A stretch of DNA of 12,047 nt, from contig NC_030987.1 in the NCBI RefSeq assembly GCF_000149955.1, positions 4,903,160 through 4,915,206 of the forward strand. The letters run 5' to 3'. Under the pieces are notes generated by a model. That model was given only the letters and a program-made list of their open reading frames with translations. It had not been told where the DNA came from and ran no database searches. Below, one piece after another: positions 1-10,632 of the stretch. Both the position numbers and the translations under genes were made by a program. Positions within the stretch are counted from its first letter, which is position 1, and each line of letters opens with the position of its first letter. This DNA is from Fusarium oxysporum f. sp. lycopersici 4287. Its lineage: Eukaryota; Ascomycota; Sordariomycetes; Hypocreales; Nectriaceae.

Positions 1-517
1 CTAATGGCTTAGGATAAGCCTTATAGATTATGCTATGGCCTAGTCCTTTAGACAACGATTAGCTTAAAAGAGCAGCTAGTATGCCTAGTAGTTATAATAG
101 TAATTATTAACTAATTTTTTGCCCTATAGTATAGCAGTCTAGTATAACTGTTATATCTAGTGCTGCCTTAATCTATTGGTATTTTAAGTAGGAAAAAGTT
201 ATAATTTTATATTTAAATTCTGCTTATATTTATAATATATAATAGGGGGAGGATTAGGAGGAATATCTTAGAGCTTTAATATAATTAATAGAATGGGTTA
301 GAAATAAGTAGCTAGTATTAGCATCTCTTAGCATAGTATAACTCCTATTATCTTATCTGTCCCCTACTATTCTATAACTAATAGCTAGTAATACAAAAAG
401 GGATTAGGTTCCCTTTAATAAACAGGCCAAATTTCCAGCTAAACTATATCGTTCCCCGCTAGGTGTTGCAAATACCCTGATAATATTAATGGCGCGGAGA
501 AGTATGGTAGAGCCAGC
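1..517. other. TA-rich RIP-like tract, no gene recognised
   Basis: The first 450 or so bases are rich in TA, CTAG and TTA words, with stops in all six frames. I looked for transposase or reverse transcriptase motifs on both strands and found none I could defend. Composition rises toward normal after about 450, where the 3' side of the minus-strand cysteine-rich gene begins. The base pattern fits DNA mutated by RIP (C to T in CpA context on both strands). This is inferred from look, not from a computed index. Confidence 0.6.
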
Positions 518-802
518 CTAATAATCGTCCCCGCATTTCTAGTAGTGGGAGCCGCAGGAACCAAAAGCGGCAGTCTTCTTGCAGGATAGACTGGCAGCTC
601 CTGATTTCCGGCAATTATAATCCTCCAGGAGGGCAGAAAGAAACTTATTGCAGGCCGCCGTCGGTCCTAGATCGGGGTATGCATCGGTGCATTTATAGTT
701 GCAGCATCTGCTTACTTCGCCAGTACTGGTGCAGGTCTTCTTGCATGCCTAGATACCAGCTATAGTGGCTAGAGCGTAGATAAGGAAGGTTAGTTTAACT
801 AT
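518..802 (-). pseudogene. Broken gene for a small cysteine-rich, probably secreted protein
   Basis: Read on the minus strand from 802 to 518, one frame runs 94 codons without any frameshift. It starts IVKLTFLIYALATIAGI, a typical fungal signal peptide with one Lys and then a hydrophobic stretch, except that the start codon is ATA. A cysteine-rich mature part follows with ten Cys spaced C-x3-C-x8-CC-x3-C-x12-C-x12-C-x9-C-x8-C-x5-C. Two in-frame TAG codons interrupt it (751-749, just after the signal peptide, and 541-539, near the end). A third TAG at 520-518 is either the true stop or another mutated codon. ATG to ATA and CAG to TAG are both RIP-type changes, so the gene was probably whole before mutation. 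Size, signal peptide and Cys density are those of fungal small secreted proteins, many of which are effectors. I do not recognise the family, so no function is claimed. A TATA-like TTATATATCC lies on the minus strand near 856-865. Confidence 0.75.
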
Positions 803-1074
803 TATAATAGATCTAGAAAAACAGTAAGTATAAAGCGGCGATATGTATGATAAGGATATATAAGTAGGGAGGATGCTATGCCGTTATATAAGGTAATATA
901 TAAGTTAGGTTTACTATTAGCTGGGAAGGGCATTAATCTAAGCAGTATTTATAGATAGAAGTTAGAGTCTATATGCCTAATAAATATATTAAGGGACTAA
1001 GGGAAGCCATAGGTATATATTTAGCAATTAGGCATATAACCTATTAGCGGATAAAGCTTCTATCTAAATAACCC
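803..1074. other. AT-rich spacer upstream of the cysteine-rich gene
   Basis: This stretch is TA-rich with stops in every frame. The part next to 802 would be the promoter and 5' leader of the minus-strand cysteine-rich gene. It includes a TATA-like word at about 856-865 and another TTATATAA-like word at about 883-890 on the minus strand. Beyond that I see nothing. Confidence 0.4.
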
Positions 1075-1405
1075 TTAGTCTTATAGTAATAGGGTTGTAT
1101 CTGGCGGCTTTCTTTGCTGCTTAGACTTGCAGCCTTATTGCCAGGAATGCTAATATGTGCTTGGATCTACCGAAAATTATAGCTCCTATCCTTGGCTTTA
1201 GAGGTTATCTAGCCCCCTTAATGACCTCCTTCTAGGGATATTGGCCTGATGAACTAGCCTAATTTAGCCTTTAATAGCTTTCTGGCTCTATGCCTTTCTT
1301 CTTCCAGGCTAAAAGGATCCTAGCTAGTAATTAGCTATAAATTCTCTAGCTTAAAAGCTTAAATAAAGCCCAGCGCATAGCTGTAAATAATGGCAAATGC
1401 ACACC
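1075..1405 (-). pseudogene. Possible very decayed reading frame, unassigned
   Basis: On the minus strand, the frame whose codons begin at positions equal to 2 mod 3 (for example 1319) gives protein-like text. This includes the open run DPFSLEEERHRARKLLKAK (about 1319-1263) and, further on, NKAASLSSKESRQIQP. Roughly seven TAG/TAA codons interrupt the frame, most readable as mutated CAG, CAA or TGG. The plus strand of the same stretch also yields a fairly plausible hydrophobic frame with a similar number of stops, so the strand is not certain. I do not recognise either product. A blastx search that tolerates stops, or a de-RIP alignment against another copy, would decide. Confidence 0.25.
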
Positions 1406-1550
1406 GTGTCTAAAAGCATATAGCTAATATGCAAACTACTAACAGGCCACGCATAGTCTATAAAGCACGGCGCCTAACATAGACATTCCAGAACTGATAT
1501 AACTATTGCATTCTGCTATTAGCGATGTATTCCGCATTTATTGATAGTGA

Positions 1551-2144
1551 AGGGTAAGGATAATCTTAGTATCGGAGGCAGGTCCTGCAAGCCCTACTCC
1601 GTCAGGTTATCCTGGCTCTGATGGGCATTCGAGCGCCTACGCCGGGGCTATCTAATGCATATGCATTACCAACGAGAAGAGGCAGCTAGGGGCTCCTGTT
1701 AGACCTAAAGTGGAGCTGGTAGGAGTTGCAGGGCCTGTTATAAACGACGACTCCAGCCCTACTATGCAGAAGTTCCTGGAATAAAACCCCGCCTTGCAGA
1801 AGTTCCTCGAACTAAATCCTGTCTCGCAGAAGTTCCTGGAACGCATCTACAACAGCTACCAGGATTTCATCGCCGCGCTAAATCGCAGCGGTGTGTCTGA
1901 CTATGCGCTGTGGATGCTGAAGCTGTGCCGCCGGGTGCTCGGCGGCACCCCCAGCACCCGGACCATGGTGGGCGAGCAGCAACTGCGAGAACCGTTCTTT
2001 AATTATGGCAATCTTATCATACAAGGACGTCTCCGCAGTTATATCTGCAATTTTGCCATCTTTAAATCTTTTTCTTGGCAGAGCTTGTGGCAAAGAGATT
2101 GCAGAAGTAGTATAGTGGTTTATATATATCTTCTGTTAGAATGA
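1551..2144 (+). pseudogene. Decayed unassigned ORF with 30-base tandem repeats
   Basis: The frame whose codons start at multiples of 3 is open from 1551 apart from TAA at 1653 and TAA at 1782, both readable as mutated CAA. The text begins Ser/Pro/Gly-rich (SEAGPASPTPSGYPGSDG). It then carries a ten-residue module QKFLExNPxx three times in a row, and ends in a hydrophobic/basic region (NSYQDFIAALNRSGVSDYAL, then MLKLCRRVLGG). After about 1950 the frame looks less natural. Frame 1 from 2005 (LIMAILSYKDVSAVISAIL) looks better, so a frameshift near 1950-2000 is possible. I do not recognise the protein. The antisense frames here (1652-1846 and 1878-2093) are mirror images of the repeat and of this ORF. 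Confidence 0.45.
1765..1840 (+). repeat. Three imperfect 30-base tandem repeats
   Basis: GCAGAAGTTCCTGGAA occurs three times (starting near 1765, 1795 and 1825; the middle copy has C for G). Two intact 30-base units lie between the starts. The period is a multiple of three and encodes the ten-residue module QKFLExNPxx. The repeat therefore behaves as a protein-level repeat inside the decayed ORF and not as a random satellite. Confidence 0.85.
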
Positions 2145-2541
2145 AGCAAACTTAAAGTAATTTTTATTATTGCAAATATAACATTGGCAAGTCTAGAACT
2201 TCAAATTGTGTCTTAGATGATCTGGCATCTAGGGCTAGAGATTTATTGGTGCCATAATACCCTCTGACCTACTCTCAAATGCTACCGTAAGGTTGCGGGG
2301 TAAAGAAGCTTAAGCTAACCACATTGGTCTATATTTATATATGTATGAACTGCCATTTTGGAAAAGACAAACTAAAATATCAATATTGCGGCGTAAATAG
2401 TTATTAGATACCTGCCATTTAGGTGTAAAGTCAGCTGGATTTATATGCATTAGATAGATATTTCTGGAAAATACATTATGTTAGTCACACCGCATAATCG
2501 CCGCTGATATTTGCCAAATTTCTATAATGAAGCTGCTTTTA
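2145..2541. other. AT-rich stretch, nothing recognised
   Basis: No frame longer than a few dozen codons and no recognisable motif. An imperfect inverted pair (about 2374-2393 against 2488-2513) is mentioned under rejected observations. Confidence 0.5.
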
Positions 2542-2779
2542 TTACAGGATCTCTGAGAGGAATGGAGTAACTATGAGATCCGCCTTCATAATGAAAGACG
2601 TACTTGAATTTGGACGAACGCTGTGGAAAGTTAGCGCCGCCTTGAGCTCCTTCAATTTACTTGAATCCTTCTGGAGAGGCGTGAATGGAAGTAAGGCAGC
2701 TATCGAATGTATCGCACTCTGCTGCTGCCGCGCCACTATCCTTACAACCTCCTTACGCCCCAGGAAGATTATAGTTAGT
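2542..2779 (-). CDS. Unassigned minus-strand frame, possibly a relic
   Basis: On the minus strand an open frame runs from just after a TAA at about 2780 down to TAA at 2544-2542, about 78 codons. It has no clear ATG start; the first usable starts are an internal GTG at 2736 and an ATG at about 2590. The text (FLGRKEVVRIVARQQQSAIH, then PFTPLQKDSSKLKELKAALT) is charged and protein-like but matches nothing I know. The plus strand also has an open frame at 2573-2782 that begins with ATG and includes ESFWRGVNGSKAAIECIALC. Either strand could be the real one, or neither. Base composition here is near balanced, unlike the flanking AT-rich DNA. Confidence 0.2.
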
Positions 2780-2819
2780 TAAGCTGAGAGAGACGAGCCC
2801 TAATCAAGCAGGAAGACCA

Positions 2820-2836
2820 GAAATGCGCCGCATTTC
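2820..2836. repeat. Perfect 17-base palindrome, copy 1
   Basis: GAAATGCG-C-CGCATTTC: two 8-base arms that are exact reverse complements around one central C. It lies upstream of the helicase pseudogene, outside any convincing reading frame. Confidence 0.9.
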
Positions 2837-2862
2837 CAGAGGGGCCTGTAAACCGAGAACGC

Positions 2863-2879
2863 GAAATGCGCCGCGTTTC
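2863..2879. repeat. 17-base palindrome, copy 2 (one change)
   Basis: GAAATGCG-C-CGCGTTTC: the same element 43 bases after copy 1, with a single A to G change that a G-T pair would tolerate in RNA. Together the pair could be a protein-binding site or part of a mobile-element end. Confidence 0.85.
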
Positions 2880-3214
2880 TTCCACGAAGGCCCGTGCCAA
2901 CCATCTAGACGACCGCGCTCTTAAACTTTACAGCGTTTAGTAATATCGGTTGCGTCGATTAGGAGGAAGGAAGTGTTGAACAGGTGCTGGGGCCTCACGT
3001 GCAAGCAGGGATACTTTAAGATTACAGCCAAAATGGTAAAAACCTCTAAGGGGTAGATTTCAACAGAACACAAGATGAATACACCAATTCACATCAATGA
3101 ACCGAATACACGTAATGTCTGACAGGAAGCAGCAATCAAGCTCTCTCTTTATTCTTGGCTAAATGTGGCTTCATAGAGGGTATCCGATCCTCTTGCTGCC
3201 TAGTCCTACAGTCC

Positions 3215-3241
3215 AAAATCAACTTTAGTAGAGTTGATTTT
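3215..3241. repeat. Inverted repeat, 9-base arms and 9-base loop
   Basis: AAAATCAAC at 3215-3223 is exactly complementary to GTTGATTTT at 3233-3241. The right arm is also the first of three GTTGATT direct repeats. Confidence 0.85.
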
Positions 3242-3303
3242 ATTGACCCACTTTAAACCTAGTAGGTTGATTATTGCCAGGGTGTAGAGTTGATTTGACA
3301 TTG
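3227..3303 (+). repeat. Three GTTGATT direct repeats
   Basis: Imperfect units of the form GTAGAGTTGATTTTATTG occur at 3227-3245, 3261-3277 and 3283-3303, with the GTTGATT core starting at 3233, 3266 and 3289. The clustering, together with the inverted copy at 3215, suggests a binding-site cluster or the subterminal repeats of a small transposon. I cannot tell which. Confidence 0.6.
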
Positions 3304-3864
3304 TTTTATATACAGGAATAGTAGTGCTGATCTGGACAGGGGTTTATCCCAGAACGCGACGCGTCCTTTCGCGTAAAGCGCTATAGGAGCGTATATCATA
3401 CTACTAAATGGTCTCATTATTGATCGAAACATAATCATCATTCAGATCTTACTATCAAGAACCAAGTCACTATGACGATTACTATGACGGCTTCAAACTT
3501 GCAATCTGAATCATACAGTGCAATTTATCCCTCTACTGTAACAAGGGCTCGTTGTAATGTGCCGACATCATGAAAAAGGTGACTAGACATGGGCATAGGG
3601 AGCTGACCAAAACTACTTTCCATACCCTATACCCAGTCTCAAGGTCATTTAGATATTATAAAAACTCTTTTTATCTTCATTCCTGCTCTCGTTGTGACGT
3701 TATCGCCCGTATTAGTTGTGAACGTCGTCGTCGCTTCACCAGCCCATAGCCAATCAGAATTTCGTGGTCAAAACTAGTCCTTCCACGAGCTAGCGCACTG
3801 CATACCCGCGCTAAGTCTGTTTAGTTAAGTAATCTCCACATCTGTAACCTTGGGGGGTTTACGG
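3242..3864 (+). promoter_or_regulatory. Probable 5' regulatory region of the helicase pseudogene
   Basis: There is no coding frame of note between about 2950 and 3860. Features a fungal promoter could use are an MluI-type box ACGCGT at 3359-3364 inside a CG-rich patch, a TATA-like TATTATAAAA at 3654-3663, and a pyrimidine-rich run at about 3664-3692 of the kind seen near fungal transcription starts. The first ATG in the helicase frame follows at 3865. All of this is placement and pattern; no activity can be shown from sequence. Confidence 0.35.
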
Positions 3865-3984
3865 ATGTATTTGTGTAAGTACTTTGTTTGTTTTGTTTTA
3901 TCCCTACCAGTCCCAAACTTCTATTCTATACGCCCAAATAGCACCTGTTAAGCCTTCGAGTATGGATGAGTCACTTGGTTCTGA

Positions 3985-5900
3985 GATCACAGTAAGTACA
4001 ACGCCACCGCTCGTGGCATTGAGACGCTTGCCCAAAGAGTACATCCAGTTGCTCGAGAGCAACAGCTCAAGTATTACCTCCCGCTTGAGTCTTTGGGAGC
4101 TGTATGGGCTTCCATTCAGCATGCGGTTCAGGAACCAGGTTTCCATCACTTCCGCGACATTACTGTGCTCCTACAAGCCAAGAACTTGAAGGTCTTAACG
4201 AAGGACATCACCTGGTCACAAACAATGGCATGATTCCGGAATTACTGGACCCACGCGATCGACGAAGAGTATGTTACAGCGGACTTCTATTTCGATGTAG
4301 GAAAGGAGACCTGTCCTCAACAGGCATCTCGAGCTACATCGATCGGTGATGAAGGCGTATTGAATGGCGATATCGACAATTTGGTGTGCACTCCGGCTGG
4401 GACGCTTTTGTACAAGCGTTGTTGTCTCCAATCGTACTTACATCTAGCGCGGAACGATGTCGCCGCCCAAGAAGTTGAGAAGCAAATGTTCTATCCTTTC
4501 AGTATGCTCCACGACACTGGAAGCCTGACTGTTGAGACGGGTCAGCGATCCCCACGGCGCAAAGCTGGACTTCTGTATTCTTAGTTCTACCCCAGTGTCA
4601 AAGAGGTTTTCGCGGCAGGGAACGTTTATCCGTTCACTAACACCGCAATCGAAACCCTTGCGTTGGACAAAAAGTTACGACGAACTTGGGAATTAGTCGG
4701 GGGCGCCCTCAGTCATCAGCCAGCATTGTGATGAAAGCATACCTATATACTAAGCTCCGCTGCCATTTCGCTTTGTTGGGGTCAATAAAAAAGTCATTCG
4801 GTATCAGGGAAGAGCATAGTGTCTCTAACGACCTCTTCAATGCTATCGACACAGAGTTCCATGCTCAGCAGTTGCAAGATGAGCATTTTATGGCACCGGC
4901 CAATCAGAACTCTCCGTACTACAACTTCACGACGGAAACTGTGCTACGCTGGCTGCGATGGAATATTAATAAATTCTGTGTCGGATTTGAAATGGTCTAC
5001 AGCCTTCAAGACCCTCACTTCATAACATGGGAACATACCCGAATCATGCTCATGTTCCTTCGATGCCTCCAGTTCTCGTACTCTGGAGGCCTCATACAAA
5101 AGTCTGGCGGTTGTTGGCAAGATCTTCGACTTCAACCCGATTCAAGCCAGCCCAATGGACTCCGACGGACGGAAGGTCTCGGATTTCGACATACTATGGA
5201 GACTTATGGGTATGCGTGGTTTCTTGATAAGGTCGATTGGGAAACGCTTACGTTCAAACAACCTCATGCAGCCTTCATGATGTTCAACAACCCATCCATG
5301 CAAGCTGCCTACCATGCCCGATACCGTCAAGTGCGAGATGTACGGATGGATTTTATTCGAGTGGATAAAGCTCGACAATGGATGATTGAGTTTGGCTCGG
5401 TCCCTGACTGTCTATAACTTCTGGAGAAATACCTCCAACAGCTTTGCTTGTGTGCTTTCCGAAAAGATGTCTTTACGTACATCAAGTCTGTATTGCATCT
5501 TGATCACATTGAAGCAGCTCTAGCGGGCGAAATACCTCTCTGCTACGAGAGTGTGCACGATGCTCTGGCTGAGCGCCACCGCCCGCCTCAGCTTGCATAT
5601 GGGAATCGACTAGTAGTAAAGAACATTGACGTCCTATTCGCATGGCTCTGGGAATGGAAATATGGCCACTTTGAGCGTAAAGGATGGAAGGATACGCCAT
5701 ACCGTATGCTGTTTCAGCAAAGCTTTCAGGCCGTGAAAACCACCCGTGGCATAGACGGCGCTCGGAAGTGGCGGCAAGAGCTGAAAAGGTCGTTTTTCAA
5801 AAGCCATTGGATGCTACCATACCCACAAAGTCAAGGATTCATGCGCAAGGATAAGGAGACCAAGGAAGTTGTGTGGTGTCCCAGCTTTCACCGTGGACTC
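3985..5900 (+). other. N-terminal region of the helicase pseudogene
   Basis: This is the part before the helicase core. Frame 1 gives ETLAQRVHPVAREQQLKYYL (from 4021) and FHHFRDITVLLQAKNLKVLT (4141-4200). A TGA at 4231 follows, then a run including ADFYFDVGKETCPQQ and, up to 4728, QMFYPFSMLHDTGSLTVET and YPFTNTAIETLALD. Frame 3 continues with LRWLRWNINKFCVGFEMVYS, HARYRQVRDVRMDFIRVDKA and VLFAWLWEWKYGHFERKGW. It is rich in Trp and Tyr, has no signal peptide or membrane span, and matches my memory of the long N-terminal extension of large fungal RecQ-like proteins of subtelomeres. I know no function for it. The 1 to 3 frame change near 4729 is explained by loss of one base. Confidence 0.8.
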
Positions 5901-5930
5901 AATTCATACTATATACGATTGCAGCAGCTT

Positions 5931-8137
<2,207 letters not shown>

Positions 8138-8470
8138 GTATAATTCGCAGGCGATTTGAGTCAAATCCTCTACCACAATAGGGTTCGGGGTTAACATTAA
8201 GTAGGAATATGAACAGAACAACATCTACTACTTTATTCTGTCTAACCACGGAGAATAATCAGATAGGACAAAATCAATTAGTAATAATATAGAGGGTTAT
8301 ATCTAATTGAAGGAGAAATACCAGATGCTGCTTAGGCGGCTTTGTAAGGCAGCTATTCGACCCGATGCCCGCAATGAATCCCACTTTGGGTATTAATACT
8401 AGCTGAAGGCGAACTGTTAAGGGATATCAGAGGCTACTATAGCGCGATGGAGCTAGTTGGCCCAAAACTC
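8138..8470. other. AT-rich intergenic stretch between convergent pseudogenes
   Basis: The helicase frame may continue for about 15 codons past 8137 if TAG 8135 and TAA 8141 were Gln codons (FAGDLSQILYHN follows). Beyond that there are stops in all frames. A 24-codon plus-strand frame near 8324-8398 has nothing to support it. No terminator or polyadenylation signal can be placed with confidence. Confidence 0.4.
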
Positions 8471-8489
8471 TTTGCCTTACCGGCCTGTT

Positions 8490-8660
8490 TAGACAATTTC
8501 TAAAGCTCTTGGGGGAAAGACAAAACAACCTTAATCTATTGCCGTGTTCGGTTTAATGCAAACCCTGTCGAAGGCTTGAAACCCTCTGTGACATTCAAGT
8601 CCGGCAGGGAACTAATGGTTTTTCATTATGGATGGCTATGGTGGGCTCTAATTGCAACAA
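8490..8660 (-). repeat. Dispersed repeat, copy A (minus strand)
   Basis: The reverse complement of 8511-8580 aligns with 11800-11870 on the plus strand at about 55 of 71 positions by hand count, with two one-base gaps. Weaker similarity extends upstream, to about 8660 here and about 11720 there. In this copy the frame reads GFQAFDRVCIKPNTAID, a stop, then CFVFPPRALEIV, so the repeat may derive from coding DNA. I do not recognise it. Several differences are T here against C in the other copy, as expected if this copy was hit harder by RIP. Confidence 0.65.
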
Positions 8661-8992
8661 CGCCTCCGAGAATACTATATAAATTACCATTAGAATAGTT
8701 ATTAATTAGGGTACTAATAAATCCAAGCTATTTAGTGTATCTTTTAAGTTTATATAATACAGCCTCAGGACTATATATCAGAAGAGTAATAAGGCTAGTA
8801 AGGCGTGAATTACTAGCTCGCTGTCTACCGTTACGAAACAAGGTTTCCCTAGTCCTCCTTGATGTTTCCTAACCCTATTGCTAATATTATAATAGGTTAC
8901 CCCCTCATGCTAAAGGCTTTCTTCTATAAACAGAATACCTATCGGCTGGTTAGTTAATATAACTAATAGATAGCTATATGCACTTATATTGG
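8661..8992. other. AT-rich spacer downstream of the methyltransferase pseudogene
   Basis: On the minus strand one frame is open for an unusually long run for such AT-rich DNA, roughly 8870-8650 with a single TAG. It includes SRLTSLITLLIYSPEAVLYK and GNLYSILGGVVAIRAHH. I do not recognise it and it may be chance. The true 3' end of the methyltransferase pseudogene may also reach into this stretch. Confidence 0.25.
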
Positions 8993-10337
8993 CTAATACC
9001 TATATATCTTTAGGTTATTAAGATCTTTTCTCACACTAGATAGAAAAATATAGACCTCTTCAACAGACCAACCATAGGCTCTCGTAAATAGTGCTATAGT
9101 CAATGACTCCAGAGCGATAGCAATATTCTCGTTATTCCATACTCCAAGCTCTTTATACTTCTTATCCTTTGGCCAGTGGTTTATCGGCCATTTAAAACGC
9201 ATGTTAACAATTTCGGTAAACCCTGCTTCGGCCATTATGTCTCTGAAGTCATTAATCTTTTTGTAAGCTTATTACAGCTTGGCAGAGGCTTCGTTTAATA
9301 GGTTACTCCATTTTATAATTACACTGTCGTCGCCAAGCGTACCGTCGTCAGACTTCATTATCACGTCAATCTCTTGGATCTCGACATAGCCCCCAGGAGT
9401 AAGGTTTCTGAGGCTATTAGACTATAGAGAATACTAGGAGGTACTAGTTAAACTTACTAGTAGATCTTTTTCAAGTACTCTGGCCAATTAGGGATACTAA
9501 AGTTCATTATCCTGCTATATATATAATCGAAGGGCTTAGAAAAGTCCTATTGCTTATAAATATTATTAATAAGGAACTAAATATTAGGCAGAACGCTAGC
9601 TAATTATTAGCATTGATAAAGAGAAATAATAGTTATTTAAAACTAATAAACTGGGCTAAATAGGAGATAGATTAATGCTAATAACCTAAAAGTATTAGCT
9701 TCTAATCCTCGCTTTGAGTTTTTAATCCTTAGTTAACTAATCCTACCTCGGCTTCAGGATAATCGTCACCAAAGTCTATTGCCTATATTCCCGTTCTAGT
9801 TCCCAAGTCTAAGACGCGCTTGACCTTAGAATCAGGAAGGTTTAGAGGTGTAAGACTAAGTTTATTATTAAAAGTGAGGAAGAATAAATTATGCTGCAAG
9901 TCTGGACTTCTTTAGTATAAACATTGCCGCCATACCGCAACCAGGACTATACCTAGCCTGTTATTCTTATGCTTATTATTAGGAAGATAATATTCTTTGT
10001 GTAGGTAAGGTTAGCCATTAGACTCCGAGCTAGGAAAAAGAGTCGTTAACGGTAACTGACTTCTATCCTTGTAGGCATAATATGTTCTCCCGTTTTCGTG
10101 ACAAAAGTCGAGGATTGAGCTGCTTAAACTTGCTGTCGATGATATCGCATCCTGCCACTATTACTTAGCTCGTTCTCTCCCTGCAACATAACAGCCGGAG
10201 ACCGATTTTACATCTCCAATTAATGAGTCGCGGTCGTCTTAGACCTATATCAGAAATCAGTCGAGGCATGTAAACACAATAAGGGATCTAACATCTTCGT
10301 CGGGTGCCACGATAGGTCCACCGTTGTTTATTGCCAT
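8993..10337 (-). pseudogene. LaeA/TAM-type SAM-dependent methyltransferase, RIP-inactivated pseudogene
   Basis: This belongs to the fungal family of LaeA-like class I methyltransferases, which use S-adenosylmethionine and often sit in or regulate secondary-metabolite clusters. Eight exons can be read: 10337-10293, 10244-10203, 10151-10061, 9994-9953, 9901-9747, 9685-9652, 9599-9458 and 9413-8993. They are split by introns of 44-66 bases with GT and AG ends, and the frame is kept throughout (about 324 codons, near family length). The text includes ASLSSSILDFCHENGRTYYA, YYLPNN, RLDLQHNLFFLT, VKRVLDLGTRTGI, NLSPI, FSKPFDYIYSRIMN, NLTPGGYVEIQEIDVIM and FKWPINHWPKDKKYKELGVW. Damage: TAA at 10241, 9274 and 9271; TAG at 9785 (Trp after motif I), 9658, 9579, 9549 and 8995 (normally Trp before Pro-Ile). 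The SAM motif GTGTG is GTRTG, and the acidic Asp before LSP is Asn. ATG 10337 has A at -3. The second intron (10152-10202) is the least certain because its length is a multiple of three. Confidence 0.9.
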
Positions 10338-10437
10338 TTTATCGATTAGGCTCTCTTGTCTTTAAGTAATGCATTACCAGAAAAATATTAAGTCAACCAG
10401 ATTTTAATACCGCAGCAAGGCTTTTGCCATGTGAACG
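10338..10437. promoter_or_regulatory. Upstream region of the methyltransferase pseudogene
   Basis: About 100 bases separate the methyltransferase ATG (10337, minus) from an ATG at 10438 on the plus strand. The minus strand here carries TTGACTTAATATTTTT, a possible TATA-like segment, some 50 bases before the start. If the plus-strand frame at 10438 were real, this would be a shared divergent promoter; I doubt that. Confidence 0.3.
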
Positions 10438-10632
10438 ATGGCTAATCAAACTTTCGAACGACTACATTATTCTCTCTCGTCTCAACCGATGTGTTGCAAG
10501 GATATCGACCAACAACCAGACAGTTTATCCGACACTTCCAGTTGGATGATCGATCTGACAGGCTCAGCCCACCATACCTCGCTTCGATGCAGAACAAGGA
10601 TAGTTCGACGGGGAAATAGACCGGACCAATAA
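10438..10632 (+). CDS. Unassigned 64-codon ORF, doubtful
   Basis: ATG at 10438, stop TAA at 10630. The product starts MANQTFERLHYSLSSQPMCC and is Ser- and Asp-rich, with no signal peptide or domain I know. It lies head to head with the methyltransferase pseudogene at 100 bases, which could mean divergent transcription. An ORF this short in balanced DNA can equally be chance. Confidence 0.15.
   Translation: MANQTFERLHYSLSSQPMCCKDIDQQPDSLSDTSSWMIDLTGSAHHTSLRCRTRIVRRGNRPDQ

Noticed and set aside
1652..1846. Minus-strand ORF with repeated SRNFC units
   Set aside because: It is the antisense reading of the 30-base repeat; the plus frame extends much further on both sides with protein-like text.
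2374..2513. Imperfect inverted pair around AAATATCA...GCGGCG that might be the ends of a MITE
   Set aside because: Alignment needs a six-base gap and several mismatches, and no target-site duplication is visible.
3884..4189. A 101-codon plus-strand ORF and the overlapping ORFs at 3904-4149 (minus) and 4104-4349 (plus)
   Set aside because: The helicase-like text here is in frame 1 (codons from 4021: ETLAQRV...). These ORFs are out-of-frame shadows of it.
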